A stretch of 64,000 nt of DNA from Aquimarina intermedia (GCF_008124785.1 NZ_VNHU01000001.1:310001-374000), one strand, 5' to 3'. Counted from the first letter of the stretch, positions 45,378 to 55,054 are shown. The notes: generated from the letters alone by a model not told the origin. A program made the numbers and translations.

Positions 45378-45394
45378 TATTTATATAAAGTATC

Positions 45395-45871
45395 TTAGAT
45401 TTTTATCTGACGATCAATTTGTTGATTCAAAGATATAAATGTTTCAGTTCTGGAGACGCCTTCTATAGCCTGAATCTCTTTATTCAGTACAGTCATTAGG
45501 TGTTCATTATCTTTACACAATATCTTAAGAAATATTGACCAATTTCCTGTGGTGTAATGACATTCGATTACTTCGGGGATATCTTTTAATTGTCGTACCG
45601 CTTTTGGATTGCTAACTGCTTTATCGAGAAACACCCCGACGAAGGCCATAGTTTTGTATCCTAAGACTTTTGGATCAATAATAAACTTGGAACCCGCGAT
45701 TAAGCCCGAGGCTTCCAGTTTTTTAAGACGTTGATGAATGGCAGCACCAGAAATACCTATTTTTCGTGCGATTTCTAATATGGGTTTTCGCGCATCGCTC
45801 ATCAGGTTCCTGAGAATCTCTTTATCAATTCCGTCAATCTTAATAATTCCATCTTGAGATTTCATAGCCAA
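45395..45871 (-). CDS. Lrp/AsnC-family transcriptional regulator
   Basis: A 158-residue regulator. The N-terminal helix-turn-helix (about 10-60) reads DGIDKEILRNLMSDARKPILEIARKIGISGAAIHQRLKKLEASGLI, the family signature. The C-terminal RAM domain (about 75-150) includes TGNWSIFLKILCKDNEHLMTVL and probably senses an amino acid. Nearby amino-acid genes are ald (1 kb away) and a saccharopine-dehydrogenase-like gene upstream on the same strand; control of either is inference. Confidence 0.92.
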   Translation of the reverse strand: MAMKSQDGIIKIDGIDKEILRNLMSDARKPILEIARKIGISGAAIHQRLKKLEASGLIAGSKFIIDPKVLGYKTMAFVGVFLDKAVSNPKAVRQLKDIPEVIECHYTTGNWSIFLKILCKDNEHLMTVLNKEIQAIEGVSRTETFISLNQQIDRQIKI

Positions 45872-46166
45872 CTGTTACAAGTATCTAGTAAATGTAAGGT
45901 ATCAGATTTCAATTTGAAACAAATTTTAAGAAAAACAGAAACAAATTGCTCAAGTTTATATGGCATTAAAACCAATACTCTCCATATACCAATTTAAGTT
46001 CCCTTTGCACTAATAGACTTTATAACTTGCTTCCTTTTTGTATGGAATCTAAGTTGAATGTGAGTCAGTAATGAAAGTTTTTCCAGAGCCAAAACAGGAT
46101 TAACCAAACTAGCACGGTATATCAACGTTTTTTTTAATCTATCCTGTTAAAAATAACTCTAAGGAT

Positions 46167-47537
46167 CTAGCCAATTACAACATCTGGGTTATAGCCCAAA
46201 TAGTCTCTTTCTTTTTCTTTGAAAACAATTCCATAAGATTCCAGTTCCTCCAGGATGGGTCCGTAAACTTCTTTTTGTATAGGTATTTGTACTCCGGGAG
46301 TAGTTATTTCATGATTTAAAATTTTCAAGGTGGCCATCGCCACAGGCAGGCCAACGGTTTTTGCCATAGCAGTATAGGTTTGATCCTCTCCAATACTAAC
46401 CATGGTAGCATCAATTTGCCTACGTTCACCATCAAGTTCATATCCAAACTTGTGATACATGACAATCATGTCCTTATCCCCTTTGTCAAGACTCCATCGA
46501 TCCATTAAAATTTTCTGCAAAATTTGTGCGGGAGTAGCATTCGGGATTCCGACTTTTTTATCCGGATTGAAAATATCAAGGTCTAATAATTTGTCCCACA
46601 TTAAGTCATCCTGATCTATTTTTAAGTAATGACGTAATTTAAGTTCGACTGAATCTGTGGGAGAGTAGGCTAAAAAGGAATTTATGAAATCTCGGTAGCT
46701 CATGTGTTCAGAGTTGGCTAAAGTGTAATCATCAGCTGTCATCCCTAATTGCACAAAAATGTTCCATGCTTTGGAAAAACCTACTCGACGCATGGTTCCG
46801 CGATACAAAGTTAGAACATCGTTTAGGCCATAGACCTCTTTGTAGGCAAGAGAATTACGATTAGCATACGCCTCAAAACGACCGTATCCATCGATCTCGA
46901 GAAATTCAGTTCGTCTAAAAAGTTTGTGATACGGGATGTATTTATAAGTGCCCTCTTGTAAAAATTCGGCCGCACTGCCTTGTCCTGCCACTACGACATT
47001 TCTCGGATTCCACGTAAATTTATAATTCCACAAATTCGTATCGCTTTCTGGCGCCACTAAACCTCCTGTAAATGATTCAAACAGTATAACCTTACCACCT
47101 TTATCTCTGATTTCATCAATAACTTTCATCGCGCTCATATGATCGATGCCGGGATCAACACCAATTTCATTCATAAAAATCAGACCTTTATCCTTCGCTT
47201 TTTGATCTAAGGCTCTCATTTCTTCACTTACGTAAGAAGCTGTGACCATGGACTTGCCCAGCTGAAGAGAATCTTTGGCAACTTCTATATGAAGTCTGGC
47301 GGGAAGCATAGATACAACAATATCTGCTTTTTGGATGGCATCTCTGCGAGAGGAAGGGTTAAATATATCCAAAGTGATAGCACGCGTGTTTTCATGATTT
47401 TTAACCAATTTATGCGCATTTGCAATAGAAATGTCTCCAATGGTGATATGAAGTTTTTCAGAAACTGATTTATCTTGTAGGTATTTTATTAAAACGGCAG
47501 TAGATTTACCTGCTCCTATGACTAATATTTTACGCAT
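46167..47537 (-). CDS. Saccharopine dehydrogenase family protein
   Basis: A 456-residue oxidoreductase. The Rossmann motif VIGAGKSTAVLIKYL lies at the N-terminus, followed by ADIVVSMLPARLHIEVAKD and MNEIGVDPGIDHMSAMKVIDEI, the latter typical of saccharopine reductase (Lys9/LYS1-like). It should act on a lysine-related amino acid with NAD(P). Whether it is in lysine breakdown or an uncharacterised pathway is not clear, as no other lysine-degradation gene is present. About 295 bp of gene-free DNA separates it from the downstream lrp gene. Confidence 0.88.
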   Translation of the reverse strand: MRKILVIGAGKSTAVLIKYLQDKSVSEKLHITIGDISIANAHKLVKNHENTRAITLDIFNPSSRRDAIQKADIVVSMLPARLHIEVAKDSLQLGKSMVTASYVSEEMRALDQKAKDKGLIFMNEIGVDPGIDHMSAMKVIDEIRDKGGKVILFESFTGGLVAPESDTNLWNYKFTWNPRNVVVAGQGSAAEFLQEGTYKYIPYHKLFRRTEFLEIDGYGRFEAYANRNSLAYKEVYGLNDVLTLYRGTMRRVGFSKAWNIFVQLGMTADDYTLANSEHMSYRDFINSFLAYSPTDSVELKLRHYLKIDQDDLMWDKLLDLDIFNPDKKVGIPNATPAQILQKILMDRWSLDKGDKDMIVMYHKFGYELDGERRQIDATMVSIGEDQTYTAMAKTVGLPVAMATLKILNHEITTPGVQIPIQKEVYGPILEELESYGIVFKEKERDYLGYNPDVVIG

Positions 47538-47685
47538 GAATGTATGTTTGAAATCCTGAATACGAATGTAATGAATATGATAAAAATTATGAGATTTAAC
47601 TTAAGAATTAACGCGGTTTCAAGGATAAATATGCGAACTTTTTAAATCAACAGACAGTTTATAATCAGATTAATTATTTGAACGA

Positions 47686-48084
47686 ATGAAAACAAAGATT
47701 TTGATTACAGGAGCGATGTTAGGAGTTTTAGCAGTGATCTTAGGAGCATTTGCAGCACATGGTTTAGAGCAATTTGTTTCGGCCAAAGAAGTAGCCTCTT
47801 TTCGAACGGGGGTTACTTATCAGATGTATCATGCTTTATTATGTCTTTTTTTGGGCATTTTCGGTGAAATAGGAAGTGCTTGGCAAAGAAGAATTTTTAA
47901 CTTTTTGTTAAGTGGAATAATTCTATTTTCCGGTTCTATCTACCTGTTAGTAGTTGATGTTATTTTTGGTGTAAATCTCTCAGCTATTGGTTTTATTACT
48001 CCTTTGGGAGGCTTGCTTCTTATTATTTCCTGGATTTTGCTGGTAATTTCGTTATTTAAGATTAGGCAAAATTTTAACGGATAG
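47686..48084 (+). CDS. DUF423 membrane protein
   Basis: A 132-residue protein with four membrane segments. The N-terminal LGVLAVILGAFAAHGLEQFVS and the YQMYHALLCLFLG segment are the DUF423 (E. coli YgdD) signature. Function is unknown. It lies 52 bp before pckA and divergent from the saccharopine-dehydrogenase-like gene; a promoter element for pckA in the gap suggests separate transcripts. Confidence 0.88.
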   Translation: MKTKILITGAMLGVLAVILGAFAAHGLEQFVSAKEVASFRTGVTYQMYHALLCLFLGIFGEIGSAWQRRIFNFLLSGIILFSGSIYLLVVDVIFGVNLSAIGFITPLGGLLLIISWILLVISLFKIRQNFNG

Positions 48085-48099
48085 TGCGAGAAATATTTC

Positions 48100-48107
48100 T
48101 AATTTTG
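48100..48107 (+). promoter_or_regulatory. -7 promoter element of pckA
   Basis: TAATTTTG matches TAnnTTTG exactly. A TTTA box at 48073-48076 is a weak -33 match with 23 bp spacing. The start codon follows 29 bp later. Confidence 0.45.
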
Positions 48108-48136
48108 TACCCACATAACAAACACAACAAATTTTT

Positions 48137-49693
48137 ATGGAATCACTGTATCCAACTACGAAAACGTTTTCGTTAAAGAATTACGGTATTAACAATGCCA
48201 AAATGCGCTACCAATTATCACCAGAACAATTGGAGAAGGAAGTGTTGGAAAAAGGTCAAGGAAAACTAACTAAGTCTGGCGCGCTCGCCATCAATACGGG
48301 AGAATTTACAGGGCGCTCTCCAATGGATCGTTTCATTGTAAAAGATCGGATCACCGAAGATAAGGTGTGGTGGGGAAATATTAACATTCCTTTTGAGCAA
48401 GATGCATTTGACAAATTATATGATAAAGTTACCTCGTATCTATCTGACAAGGAAGTTTTCGTTCGCGATAGCTATGCCTGTGCAGATCCAGAATATAGAT
48501 TGAATATTAGGGTGATAAATGAGTATCCATGGTCAAATATGTTTGCATATAATATGTTTTTGAGACCGGAGGAAGATGAATTAGCATCTTTTGATCCAGA
48601 TTGGATTATTGTAAATGCTCCTGGTTTTATGGCAGATCCTGCCGTGGATGGTACACGTCAGCATAATTTTGCAATTCTTAATTTTTCAAAGAAGATTGCT
48701 TTGATTGGCGGGACAGGATACACCGGTGAGATTAAAAAAGGTATTTTTTCAGCATTGAACTTTATACTACCTGTGGAGCGTAATTGCTTGCCAATGCACT
48801 GTTCTGCAAATGAGGGAGCCGACGGCAATACGTCTCTTTTCTTTGGATTGTCCGGAACCGGTAAAACTACCTTATCCACTGATCCTGATCGTCAACTTAT
48901 TGGAGATGATGAGCATGCATGGACTGAAGAAAACACGGTTTTTAATTTTGAAGGTGGTTGCTACGCTAAAGTAATTGACTTATCGGCAGAGAACGAACCT
49001 GAAATCTACGGAGCTATTAAGAAGGGTGCCTTGCTTGAAAACGTGATTATTAAAGATAATGGCGAGGTGGATTATGCCGATACCAGTATCACACAAAATA
49101 CCAGAGTAAGTTACCCAATACATCATATTGAAAATATTAAAGTGCCTAGCCGTGGTAAAACGGTTACTAATATATTCTTCCTAACTGCTGATGCGTTTGG
49201 AGTACTGCCTCCTATCTCTAAGTTAACAAAGGAACAAGCGTCGTACCATTTCATTAGCGGGTATACGGCAAAAGTTGCCGGAACAGAAGCAGGTATCAAT
49301 GAGCCTAAGCCCAGTTTTTCTGCTTGTTTTGGTGCTCCTTTTATGCCGCTACATCCAAAAGAGTATGGTGACATGCTTATGGAAAAGATTGAAAAAACCG
49401 GAGCTAACGTTTGGTTAGTAAACACGGGTTGGACAGGTGGTTCTTATGGTACGGGAAGTCGTATGAAGTTGAAATATACACGTGCAATGATTAATGCTGC
49501 TTTAAATGGAGAGCTTGCAGACGCTACGTTTACAAAGGATCCTTATTTTGATTTGGCTGTACCGGAAGAATGTCCTAATGTGCCTTCAGAAATTCTTAAC
49601 CCTCGTAATACGTGGACGGATAAAGAAAAATACGATCAAAAAGCACAAGAGTTATTGAATTCCTTTAAGGAGAATTTTAAGAAATTTGAATAG
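48137..49693 (+). CDS. pckA: Phosphoenolpyruvate carboxykinase (ATP)
   Basis: A 518-residue gluconeogenic enzyme that converts oxaloacetate and ATP to phosphoenolpyruvate. The kinase P-loop is GLSGTGKTTLSTDP near residue 235, preceded by LPMHCSANEG and followed by IGDDEHAWTEENTVFNFEGGCYAK, the metal site. The substrate arginine region INTGEFTGRSPMDRFIVKD is near the N-terminus. This is the ATP-dependent type. A strong terminator follows. Confidence 0.97.
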   Translation: MESLYPTTKTFSLKNYGINNAKMRYQLSPEQLEKEVLEKGQGKLTKSGALAINTGEFTGRSPMDRFIVKDRITEDKVWWGNINIPFEQDAFDKLYDKVTSYLSDKEVFVRDSYACADPEYRLNIRVINEYPWSNMFAYNMFLRPEEDELASFDPDWIIVNAPGFMADPAVDGTRQHNFAILNFSKKIALIGGTGYTGEIKKGIFSALNFILPVERNCLPMHCSANEGADGNTSLFFGLSGTGKTTLSTDPDRQLIGDDEHAWTEENTVFNFEGGCYAKVIDLSAENEPEIYGAIKKGALLENVIIKDNGEVDYADTSITQNTRVSYPIHHIENIKVPSRGKTVTNIFFLTADAFGVLPPISKLTKEQASYHFISGYTAKVAGTEAGINEPKPSFSACFGAPFMPLHPKEYGDMLMEKIEKTGANVWLVNTGWTGGSYGTGSRMKLKYTRAMINAALNGELADATFTKDPYFDLAVPEECPNVPSEILNPRNTWTDKEKYDQKAQELLNSFKENFKKFE

Positions 49694-49716
49694 TTCTTGG
49701 TAAAACTATAAAAATG

Positions 49717-49747
49717 AAAAGGGATCGATTTTAAATCGATCCCTTTT
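49717..49747. terminator. Bidirectional terminator between pckA and hemD
   Basis: AAAAGGGATCGA (49717-49728) pairs with TCGATCCCTTTT (49736-49747) around TTTTAAA, followed by more T residues. It sits between convergent genes. Confidence 0.88.
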
Positions 49748-49770
49748 TTTTGTAAACGCGATATAACGTT

Positions 49771-50517
49771 TTATTTCTTGTTGGCCAGCTTAATATATTT
49801 CTGCAAGGCCATTGTCATTGAAGGGGTTTCGGGGGTGGGTGCTTGAATATTCACGACTAAACCATGTTCTTCAGCAGCTTGAACGGTAGAATTTCCAAAA
49901 ACAGCAATTCTCGTGTTGTTTTGCTTAAAATCAGGAAAATTTTCAAAAAGTGACTTGATACCCGATGGGCTAAAAAACACTAAAATGTCGTAAAAAACTT
50001 CTCGTAAATTTGATAAGTCACTTACAACGGTCTTGTAAAATACGGCTTGTTTCCATTCAATCTTTAAGCTGTCCAATGTTTCAGGAATTTCAGGCTTCAA
50101 TTGATCAGAAGATGGTAGCAAAAACTTCTCACCTTTATACTTTTTTATTAAAGGAGATAACTCTTGGAAAGTGCGTTTACCTACATAGATTTTTCGTTTG
50201 CGGTATACTACGTATTTTTGCAAATAGTAAGCAACCGCTTCACTTTGGCAGAAATACTTAAGGCTATCAGGAACTTTAAATCGCATTTCTTCGGCAATTC
50301 TAAAAAAATGATCTACCGAGTTACGACTGGTTAAAATTATCGCAGTATACTTTGATAAATCTACCTTTTGCTGTCTTACTTCCTTTGCATCAACTCCTTC
50401 TACGTGAATAAACGGTATAAAATCAATTTTTACCTTTTCTTTGTCTTCCAACTCAAAATAAGGTGAATTTTCTACTTTAGGCTCTGGTTGTGAGACCAAA
50501 ATCGTTTTCACTTTCAT
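49771..50517 (-). CDS. hemD: Uroporphyrinogen-III synthase
   Basis: A 248-residue enzyme that closes hydroxymethylbilane into uroporphyrinogen III for haem. The family is poorly conserved; the two-domain pattern (TAIILTSRNSVDHFF in the first half and VVFYKTVVSDLS then DILVFFSPSGIKSLFENF in the second) is characteristic, as is TRIAVFGNSTVQAAEEHGL near the C-terminus. The adjacent DUF4271 gene, 26 bp upstream on the same strand, is its usual partner in Bacteroidetes. Confidence 0.87.
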   Translation of the reverse strand: MKVKTILVSQPEPKVENSPYFELEDKEKVKIDFIPFIHVEGVDAKEVRQQKVDLSKYTAIILTSRNSVDHFFRIAEEMRFKVPDSLKYFCQSEAVAYYLQKYVVYRKRKIYVGKRTFQELSPLIKKYKGEKFLLPSSDQLKPEIPETLDSLKIEWKQAVFYKTVVSDLSNLREVFYDILVFFSPSGIKSLFENFPDFKQNNTRIAVFGNSTVQAAEEHGLVVNIQAPTPETPSMTMALQKYIKLANKK

Positions 50518-50543
50518 ATATAGTTATTTTGTAACGTTCCGCC

Positions 50544-51200
50544 TTACTTTATAAATAGCTTATACAGTATAAAATAAGGTGCGAATTCAAGTGCGCAAAG
50601 ATACAAAATAAAATAAAACAAGTGATTCAAAATAAGGTTTTCATTCTTTTTGTAAAATGAAATCAATATGATCAATTGTGATAACAGAAGCAAAACTCCG
50701 ATTACATACGCGGAATTGGTGCTTGGTGCTACAGTATAAAAGAACAAGAAGAGTAAAGGAAACAAAAGTACAGCAAAGAAATTGCGATACGATAGCTTGT
50801 AAAAAATGTAACTATTTATCAATGAGTCTATATGAAAAACAATTCCGATAATTTTTTCTATCAGAATCTTGGCGAGGAATAAAGTGGAATAAATAGCAAA
50901 AATTTGTAAGAACTGAAGTATTGGTTCTTCATTAATCTGCCATTCGAATGTGTAAAAAATTAAATGAATCAGTAAAGAAAACACAATGCACTGCATGCAG
51001 GTAAGAGTGATTGTAAAAGCAGTTGACAAATTGGTGTGTTTTTGATGCGTCAAAATGTACTTATTGGTATTAAATAACATAATGAAACTTGAAAAGTTAT
51101 AACTGTTGAGCATTCTGGCTACAGCTAGAAGGCATAAGCTTAAAAACAACAAAATGGTAACCCAATCATTCGATAATATTTCCCTTGGAAGACTTTGCAT
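50544..51200 (-). CDS. DUF4271 membrane protein
   Basis: A 218-residue integral membrane protein with about six hydrophobic segments (for example WVTILLFLSLCLLAVARML near the start and FFAVLLFPLLFLFFYTVAP near residue 140). It matches DUF4271, a Bacteroidetes family of unknown function that commonly lies next to hemD. It is the first gene of this two-gene unit. No motif points to an enzymatic role. Confidence 0.8.
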   Translation of the reverse strand: MQSLPREILSNDWVTILLFLSLCLLAVARMLNSYNFSSFIMLFNTNKYILTHQKHTNLSTAFTITLTCMQCIVFSLLIHLIFYTFEWQINEEPILQFLQIFAIYSTLFLAKILIEKIIGIVFHIDSLINSYIFYKLSYRNFFAVLLFPLLFLFFYTVAPSTNSAYVIGVLLLLSQLIILISFYKKNENLILNHLFYFILYLCALEFAPYFILYKLFIK

Positions 51201-51340
51201 AGGTAGTGAATCGGGTTAAAAATAGTATTTATAGATAACATGTGAAAATATTGAATACAAAAATAATTTGAGGGCTGATAAAAGTATAAATTCATAGATA
51301 TACTATGGTAAAACCATTCAAGATCTTGTGATTATTTGGT

Positions 51341-51348
51341 TATATTTG
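51341..51348 (+). promoter_or_regulatory. -7 promoter element of the GT2-dihydroorotase operon
   Basis: TATATTTG matches TAnnTTTG exactly and lies 17 bp before the start codon of the glycosyltransferase gene. The -33 region is not well matched. Confidence 0.5.
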
Positions 51349-51365
51349 CGTGAAAAATAGCTTTG

Positions 51366-52097
51366 ATGGTTGATGCCTTGGTAATTATACCAACCTTTAA
51401 CGAAATTGAAAATATTGAACGGATTATACGTAATGTGTTTTCTCTACAGCGCAAGTTTCATATATTAATCGTAGATGATAATTCACCCGATGGGACTGCT
51501 GCTTTGGTTCGCGAATTGCAAACGGAGTTCACAGACCAGTTGTTTATTGAGGTTCGCGAAGGTAAACTAGGGTTAGGTACAGCGTATATTTTGGGTTTTG
51601 AGTGGGCACTGGCTCGTGATTACCAATATATTTTTGAGATGGATGCTGATTTTTCTCATAATCCCAACGATCTGATTCGCCTATATAATGCTTGTGCAAA
51701 GGGTTCTTCGAGTATGGTTATTGGATCTCGCTATGTTACCGGAGTAAATGTTGTTAACTGGCCAATGAGTAGAGTGCTCTTATCCTGGTTAGCCTCAAAA
51801 TACGTTCGGCTAATTACCGGGATGAATATTCATGATACAACAGCAGGTTTTATTTGTTATCGAAGAGAAGTTTTAGAACATATCAATTTGAATAAAATAC
51901 AGTTTGTCGGGTATGCTTTTCAAATCGAGATGAAGTTTAAGGCACACCTGTTACACTATAAAATCAAAGAGATTCCGGTCATATTTACGGATCGAACAAA
52001 AGGAATTTCAAAAATGAGTAAAGGAATTATTTCTGAAGCAATTTTTGGCGTTTTAACAATGAAAATTAAAAGTTTATTTAACCGTTACGAAATATAA
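51366..52097 (+). CDS. Polyprenol-monophosphomannose-synthase-like glycosyltransferase (GT2)
   Basis: A 243-residue GT2 enzyme. The nucleotide-sugar region VIIPTFNEIENIERII and IVDDNSPDGTAALVREL, the metal-binding DADFSH and the acceptor loop NWPMSRVLLSWLASKYVRLITGMNIHDTTAGFICYRREVL match dolichol/polyprenol phosphate mannose synthases. It lacks the C-terminal membrane helices of larger members. It should load mannose onto a lipid carrier for protein or glycan mannosylation. ATG 51366 is preferred to the adjacent TTG. The dihydroorotase gene starts 2 bp later. Confidence 0.9.
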   Translation: MVDALVIIPTFNEIENIERIIRNVFSLQRKFHILIVDDNSPDGTAALVRELQTEFTDQLFIEVREGKLGLGTAYILGFEWALARDYQYIFEMDADFSHNPNDLIRLYNACAKGSSSMVIGSRYVTGVNVVNWPMSRVLLSWLASKYVRLITGMNIHDTTAGFICYRREVLEHINLNKIQFVGYAFQIEMKFKAHLLHYKIKEIPVIFTDRTKGISKMSKGIISEAIFGVLTMKIKSLFNRYEI

Positions 52098-52099
52098 TC

Positions 52100-53446
52100 A
52101 TGAGCAGCGTACTAATAAAAAATGTAAATATCGTCAACGAGGGAGAGATTGTTAATAGTGATGTGTATATTGAAGACGGAATATTCAAAGAAATAGCAGC
52201 TAACATTAGTGCAAAGTCGCCGGATGTTCAAGTGTTTGATGGCGAGAATAAATATCTCTTACCAGGAGTGATTGATGATCAGGTTCATTTTAGGGAACCC
52301 GGGTTAACACACAAAGCAACTATTGAAACCGAGTCAAGAGCTGCAGTCGCTGGAGGCATAACTTCTTTTATAGAGATGCCCAACACCAATCCGCAAACAA
52401 CTACGATAGAAAAGCTGGAAGAAAAATTTGAGATAGCGGCTAAATCCAGTTACGCAAACTATTCATTTATGTTTGGAGGCACGAATGATAACTTAGAAGA
52501 AATTAAAAAGTTAGACGCCTCAAAAGTTGCTGCTTTAAAATTATTCTTGGGATCTTCTACAGGTAATATGTTAGTTGATAACCCTGAAGTTTTAGAAAAA
52601 ATATTTGCTTCAACCAATTTGCTAATTGCTGTACATTGTGAAGATGAAGACACTATTAAGAAAAACACCGCTATTTACAAAGAACGTTACGGGGAAGACA
52701 TTCCAATAAATTTTCATCCCATAATACGAAGTGAAGAGGCCTGTTACCTCTCTTCATCAAAGGCGGTAGCTTTGGCAAAAAAAACAGGGGCACGTTTGCA
52801 TGTTTTTCATTTGTCAACAGCTAAAGAGCTCGAACTTTTTGATAATACAATTCCGTTAAAAGAAAAGAAAATAACTGCAGAAGTGTGTATACATCACTTA
52901 TGGTTCTCTGACAAGGATTATCATGATAAGGGAACGTTTATTAAATGGAATCCCGCAGTCAAAGGAGAAAAAGACAGGGATGCCTTGTTTCAGGCATTGT
53001 TGGATGATAAACTGGATGTAATTGCTACTGACCATGCACCACATACCAGAGAGGAAAAGGAAAATGTGTACACCAAAGCCCCTTCAGGAGGGCCCTTAGT
53101 GCAACATGCACTTCCTGCTATGCTTGAGTTTTATCATGAGGGGAAAATTGAACTCGAAAAAATTGTTGAAAAAATGTGTCATAACCCTGCTATCTTATTT
53201 GAAATAGAAAAACGAGGGTATATTAAAGAGGGGTATTTTGCTGATGCAGTATTGGTCGATCTTAATGCACCCTGGACAGTGAATAATGAAAACATAGCGT
53301 ATAAATGTGGGTGGTCTCCATTTGAAGGCACTACGTTTAAATCACGAATTACACATACATTTGTCAATGGAAGTCTAGTGTATAAAAACTTCAAGTTTTA
53401 CGATATAAAAAATGCAGCGCGTTTAACATTTAATCGTCCAGCTTAG
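52100..53446 (+). CDS. pyrC: Dihydroorotase
   Basis: A 448-residue amidohydrolase. Metal ligands are visible: DDQVHFREPG (usual form DxHxH), the lysine region VAALKLFLGSSTG, IAVHCEDE, LHVFHLST and the catalytic Asp in VIATDHAPH. This places it in the dihydroorotase branch rather than allantoinase or hydantoinase. It makes dihydroorotate in pyrimidine synthesis. The first metal motif reads DDQVHF, with glutamine where many members have histidine (DxHxH), though family members vary here. It is tightly linked to the upstream glycosyltransferase. Confidence 0.9.
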   Translation: MSSVLIKNVNIVNEGEIVNSDVYIEDGIFKEIAANISAKSPDVQVFDGENKYLLPGVIDDQVHFREPGLTHKATIETESRAAVAGGITSFIEMPNTNPQTTTIEKLEEKFEIAAKSSYANYSFMFGGTNDNLEEIKKLDASKVAALKLFLGSSTGNMLVDNPEVLEKIFASTNLLIAVHCEDEDTIKKNTAIYKERYGEDIPINFHPIIRSEEACYLSSSKAVALAKKTGARLHVFHLSTAKELELFDNTIPLKEKKITAEVCIHHLWFSDKDYHDKGTFIKWNPAVKGEKDRDALFQALLDDKLDVIATDHAPHTREEKENVYTKAPSGGPLVQHALPAMLEFYHEGKIELEKIVEKMCHNPAILFEIEKRGYIKEGYFADAVLVDLNAPWTVNNENIAYKCGWSPFEGTTFKSRITHTFVNGSLVYKNFKFYDIKNAARLTFNRPA

Positions 53447-53473
53447 AGATTATCTAACATAAATTGCACCTTT

Positions 53474-53983
53474 ATGGGTACTACCGGTATACTAAATAAG
53501 TTATTAGCAACCCTATTTATTTTAATGATAATAGGATGTGACAGTGTCGAAAAGGTTGAAAAACCCGAGGTGTTACTTGAGGAAGATCAGATGGTTGAGA
53601 TTTTAACAGATATAGCGTTTATCAAAGCGGCCAAGTCTTCTCATCGTAACATTTTGAATGAGAATAATGTTGATCCTGAAGCTTTAATCTTCAATAAATA
53701 TTCAATAGACAGTGCTGTATTTGCTCAAAATAATGCATGGTATCTTAGTAAAATTAAAGTTTATAAAGATATTTTCACCAGAGTTAAAGCGAATATTGAC
53801 AGTGCAAAATCCAACTACGAGATTTTGAAGAAAAAAGAAGATTCTATTCAAAAAATAACAGACTCTATTCAGGAAATTAAACAAAGGGATTCCCTTGATA
53901 ACAGAAATGATAAATTGAGAGGTTCTGAGCTAGACAGAATTCAAAAAAGAGAAAAAAGAACTACTTCTTTGAAAAAGCTTTAG
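53474..53983 (+). CDS. DUF4296 lipoprotein
   Basis: A 169-residue lipoprotein with signal peptide ending in LMIIGCDS; the cysteine is the lipid site. The body matches DUF4296 (LLEEDQMVEILTDIAFIKAAKSS; INKYSIDSAVFAQNNAWY-type core) and ends in a long charged coiled coil (about 110-169, KKKEDSIQKITDSIQEIKQRDS). It is found mainly in Bacteroidetes, often beside dihydroorotase as here (27 bp). Function is unknown. The last 23 bp overlap the convergent epimerase gene. Confidence 0.83.
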   Translation: MGTTGILNKLLATLFILMIIGCDSVEKVEKPEVLLEEDQMVEILTDIAFIKAAKSSHRNILNENNVDPEALIFNKYSIDSAVFAQNNAWYLSKIKVYKDIFTRVKANIDSAKSNYEILKKKEDSIQKITDSIQEIKQRDSLDNRNDKLRGSELDRIQKREKRTTSLKKL

Positions 53984-54968
53984 CCGTTTCTTCAACTGCT
54001 TTCTCAATTGGAGTGAATTCAAGATTTAAGGTTTCTTTTATTTTTTTGTTTTCATACATGGATGCAGAAAAAGCACTTTGAACAGAGGACTTGTATATAG
54101 TAGGGGAAATCCCGAACAGCCTGTATAACAACCATTGAATGTTTGCTGCAACTTTCATAAAAAACGGGGTGACTCTTTTAGTTGGTGGTTCTACTTTCAG
54201 GCTTACGGCTATCAGAGTAAATATTTGTTTAAAACTCATATTCTCAGCTACAAGGATATAACGTTCATTAGCATGTCTACTTTCCATAAGCTCAATCATA
54301 GCTTTGGTTACATCCTGTATAGCGACATAGCCTGTGATGCCTGGAGTATGATATTTTAGTCCCTTGTAAATCCTTTTAAAAAGAAATCCACTACCGGAAT
54401 TAAAAAATCCCGGACCAATGATTACACCCGGATTGATAATTATTGCCTGTAGACCCTCTTGTGTTCCCCGCCAGACCTCCATCTCACCACCATATTTTGT
54501 AATGGCATAAATTGAGTGTTTTGATTCAGGATTCCATTCTGATGTTTCATCAATTTTGAATTGATTTTTAGGTTCTCCCAAAGCTGCAATTGAACTTACA
54601 TAGCAGATTTTCTTGACTCCGCTGATAATAGATAAATTGACAATATTAGCAGTGCCCTCAATATTTACTTTGCGTAATTGTTTATCCATTGCCGGGTTGA
54701 AACTTATAATAGCGGCACAATGATAAACTTCATTAATATTTTTAAAAGCAGGCGTTAATGCCGGAATATCATTGATTGAAGCTTGATGCCATTCAATTTT
54801 ATTAAAGAATTGATCAGAGGTTGCTCCAAAAACGGAAGCAAAGATTTGTTGGACATGGTGTTTTTTTTGTTCTGATCGATACAGTGCACGAATCGATTTA
54901 TTGTTTTGCACCAGTTTGATTAATAAATGTGTGCCAACTAACCCGGTGGCTCCTGTAACTAATACCAT
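53961..54968 (-). CDS. NAD-dependent epimerase/dehydratase (extended SDR)
   Basis: A 335-residue extended short-chain dehydrogenase. The NAD motif VLVTGATGLVGTHLL is at the N-terminus, and the catalytic YAITKYGGE (YxxxK) near residue 155 is preceded by ICYVSSIAALGEP. INPGVIIGPGFFNSGSG forms the substrate side. Relatives act on nucleotide sugars or dihydroflavonol-like substrates; which applies here is not clear. It is convergent with the DUF4296 gene and divergent from tyrS. Confidence 0.88.
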   Translation of the reverse strand: MVLVTGATGLVGTHLLIKLVQNNKSIRALYRSEQKKHHVQQIFASVFGATSDQFFNKIEWHQASINDIPALTPAFKNINEVYHCAAIISFNPAMDKQLRKVNIEGTANIVNLSIISGVKKICYVSSIAALGEPKNQFKIDETSEWNPESKHSIYAITKYGGEMEVWRGTQEGLQAIIINPGVIIGPGFFNSGSGFLFKRIYKGLKYHTPGITGYVAIQDVTKAMIELMESRHANERYILVAENMSFKQIFTLIAVSLKVEPPTKRVTPFFMKVAANIQWLLYRLFGISPTIYKSSVQSAFSASMYENKKIKETLNLEFTPIEKAVEETAKAFSKK

Positions 54969-55046
54969 AGTAAACTTTAAGTATAGACTAAGGTAAGTAT
55001 AATTGGGATTTATCCCGTATTGATGGTAGAATATTCTTCAGATTTT

Positions 55047-55054
55047 TATCTTTG
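55047..55054 (+). promoter_or_regulatory. -7 promoter element of tyrS
   Basis: TATCTTTG matches TAnnTTTG exactly and lies 25 bp before the tyrS ATG. Confidence 0.5.

Noticed and set aside
46096..46149. Inverted repeat AACAGGA / TCCTGTT downstream of the saccharopine-dehydrogenase-like gene, considered as a terminator.
   Set aside because: The arms are short, the loop is about 35 bases, and no T-run follows on the minus strand. It may be chance.
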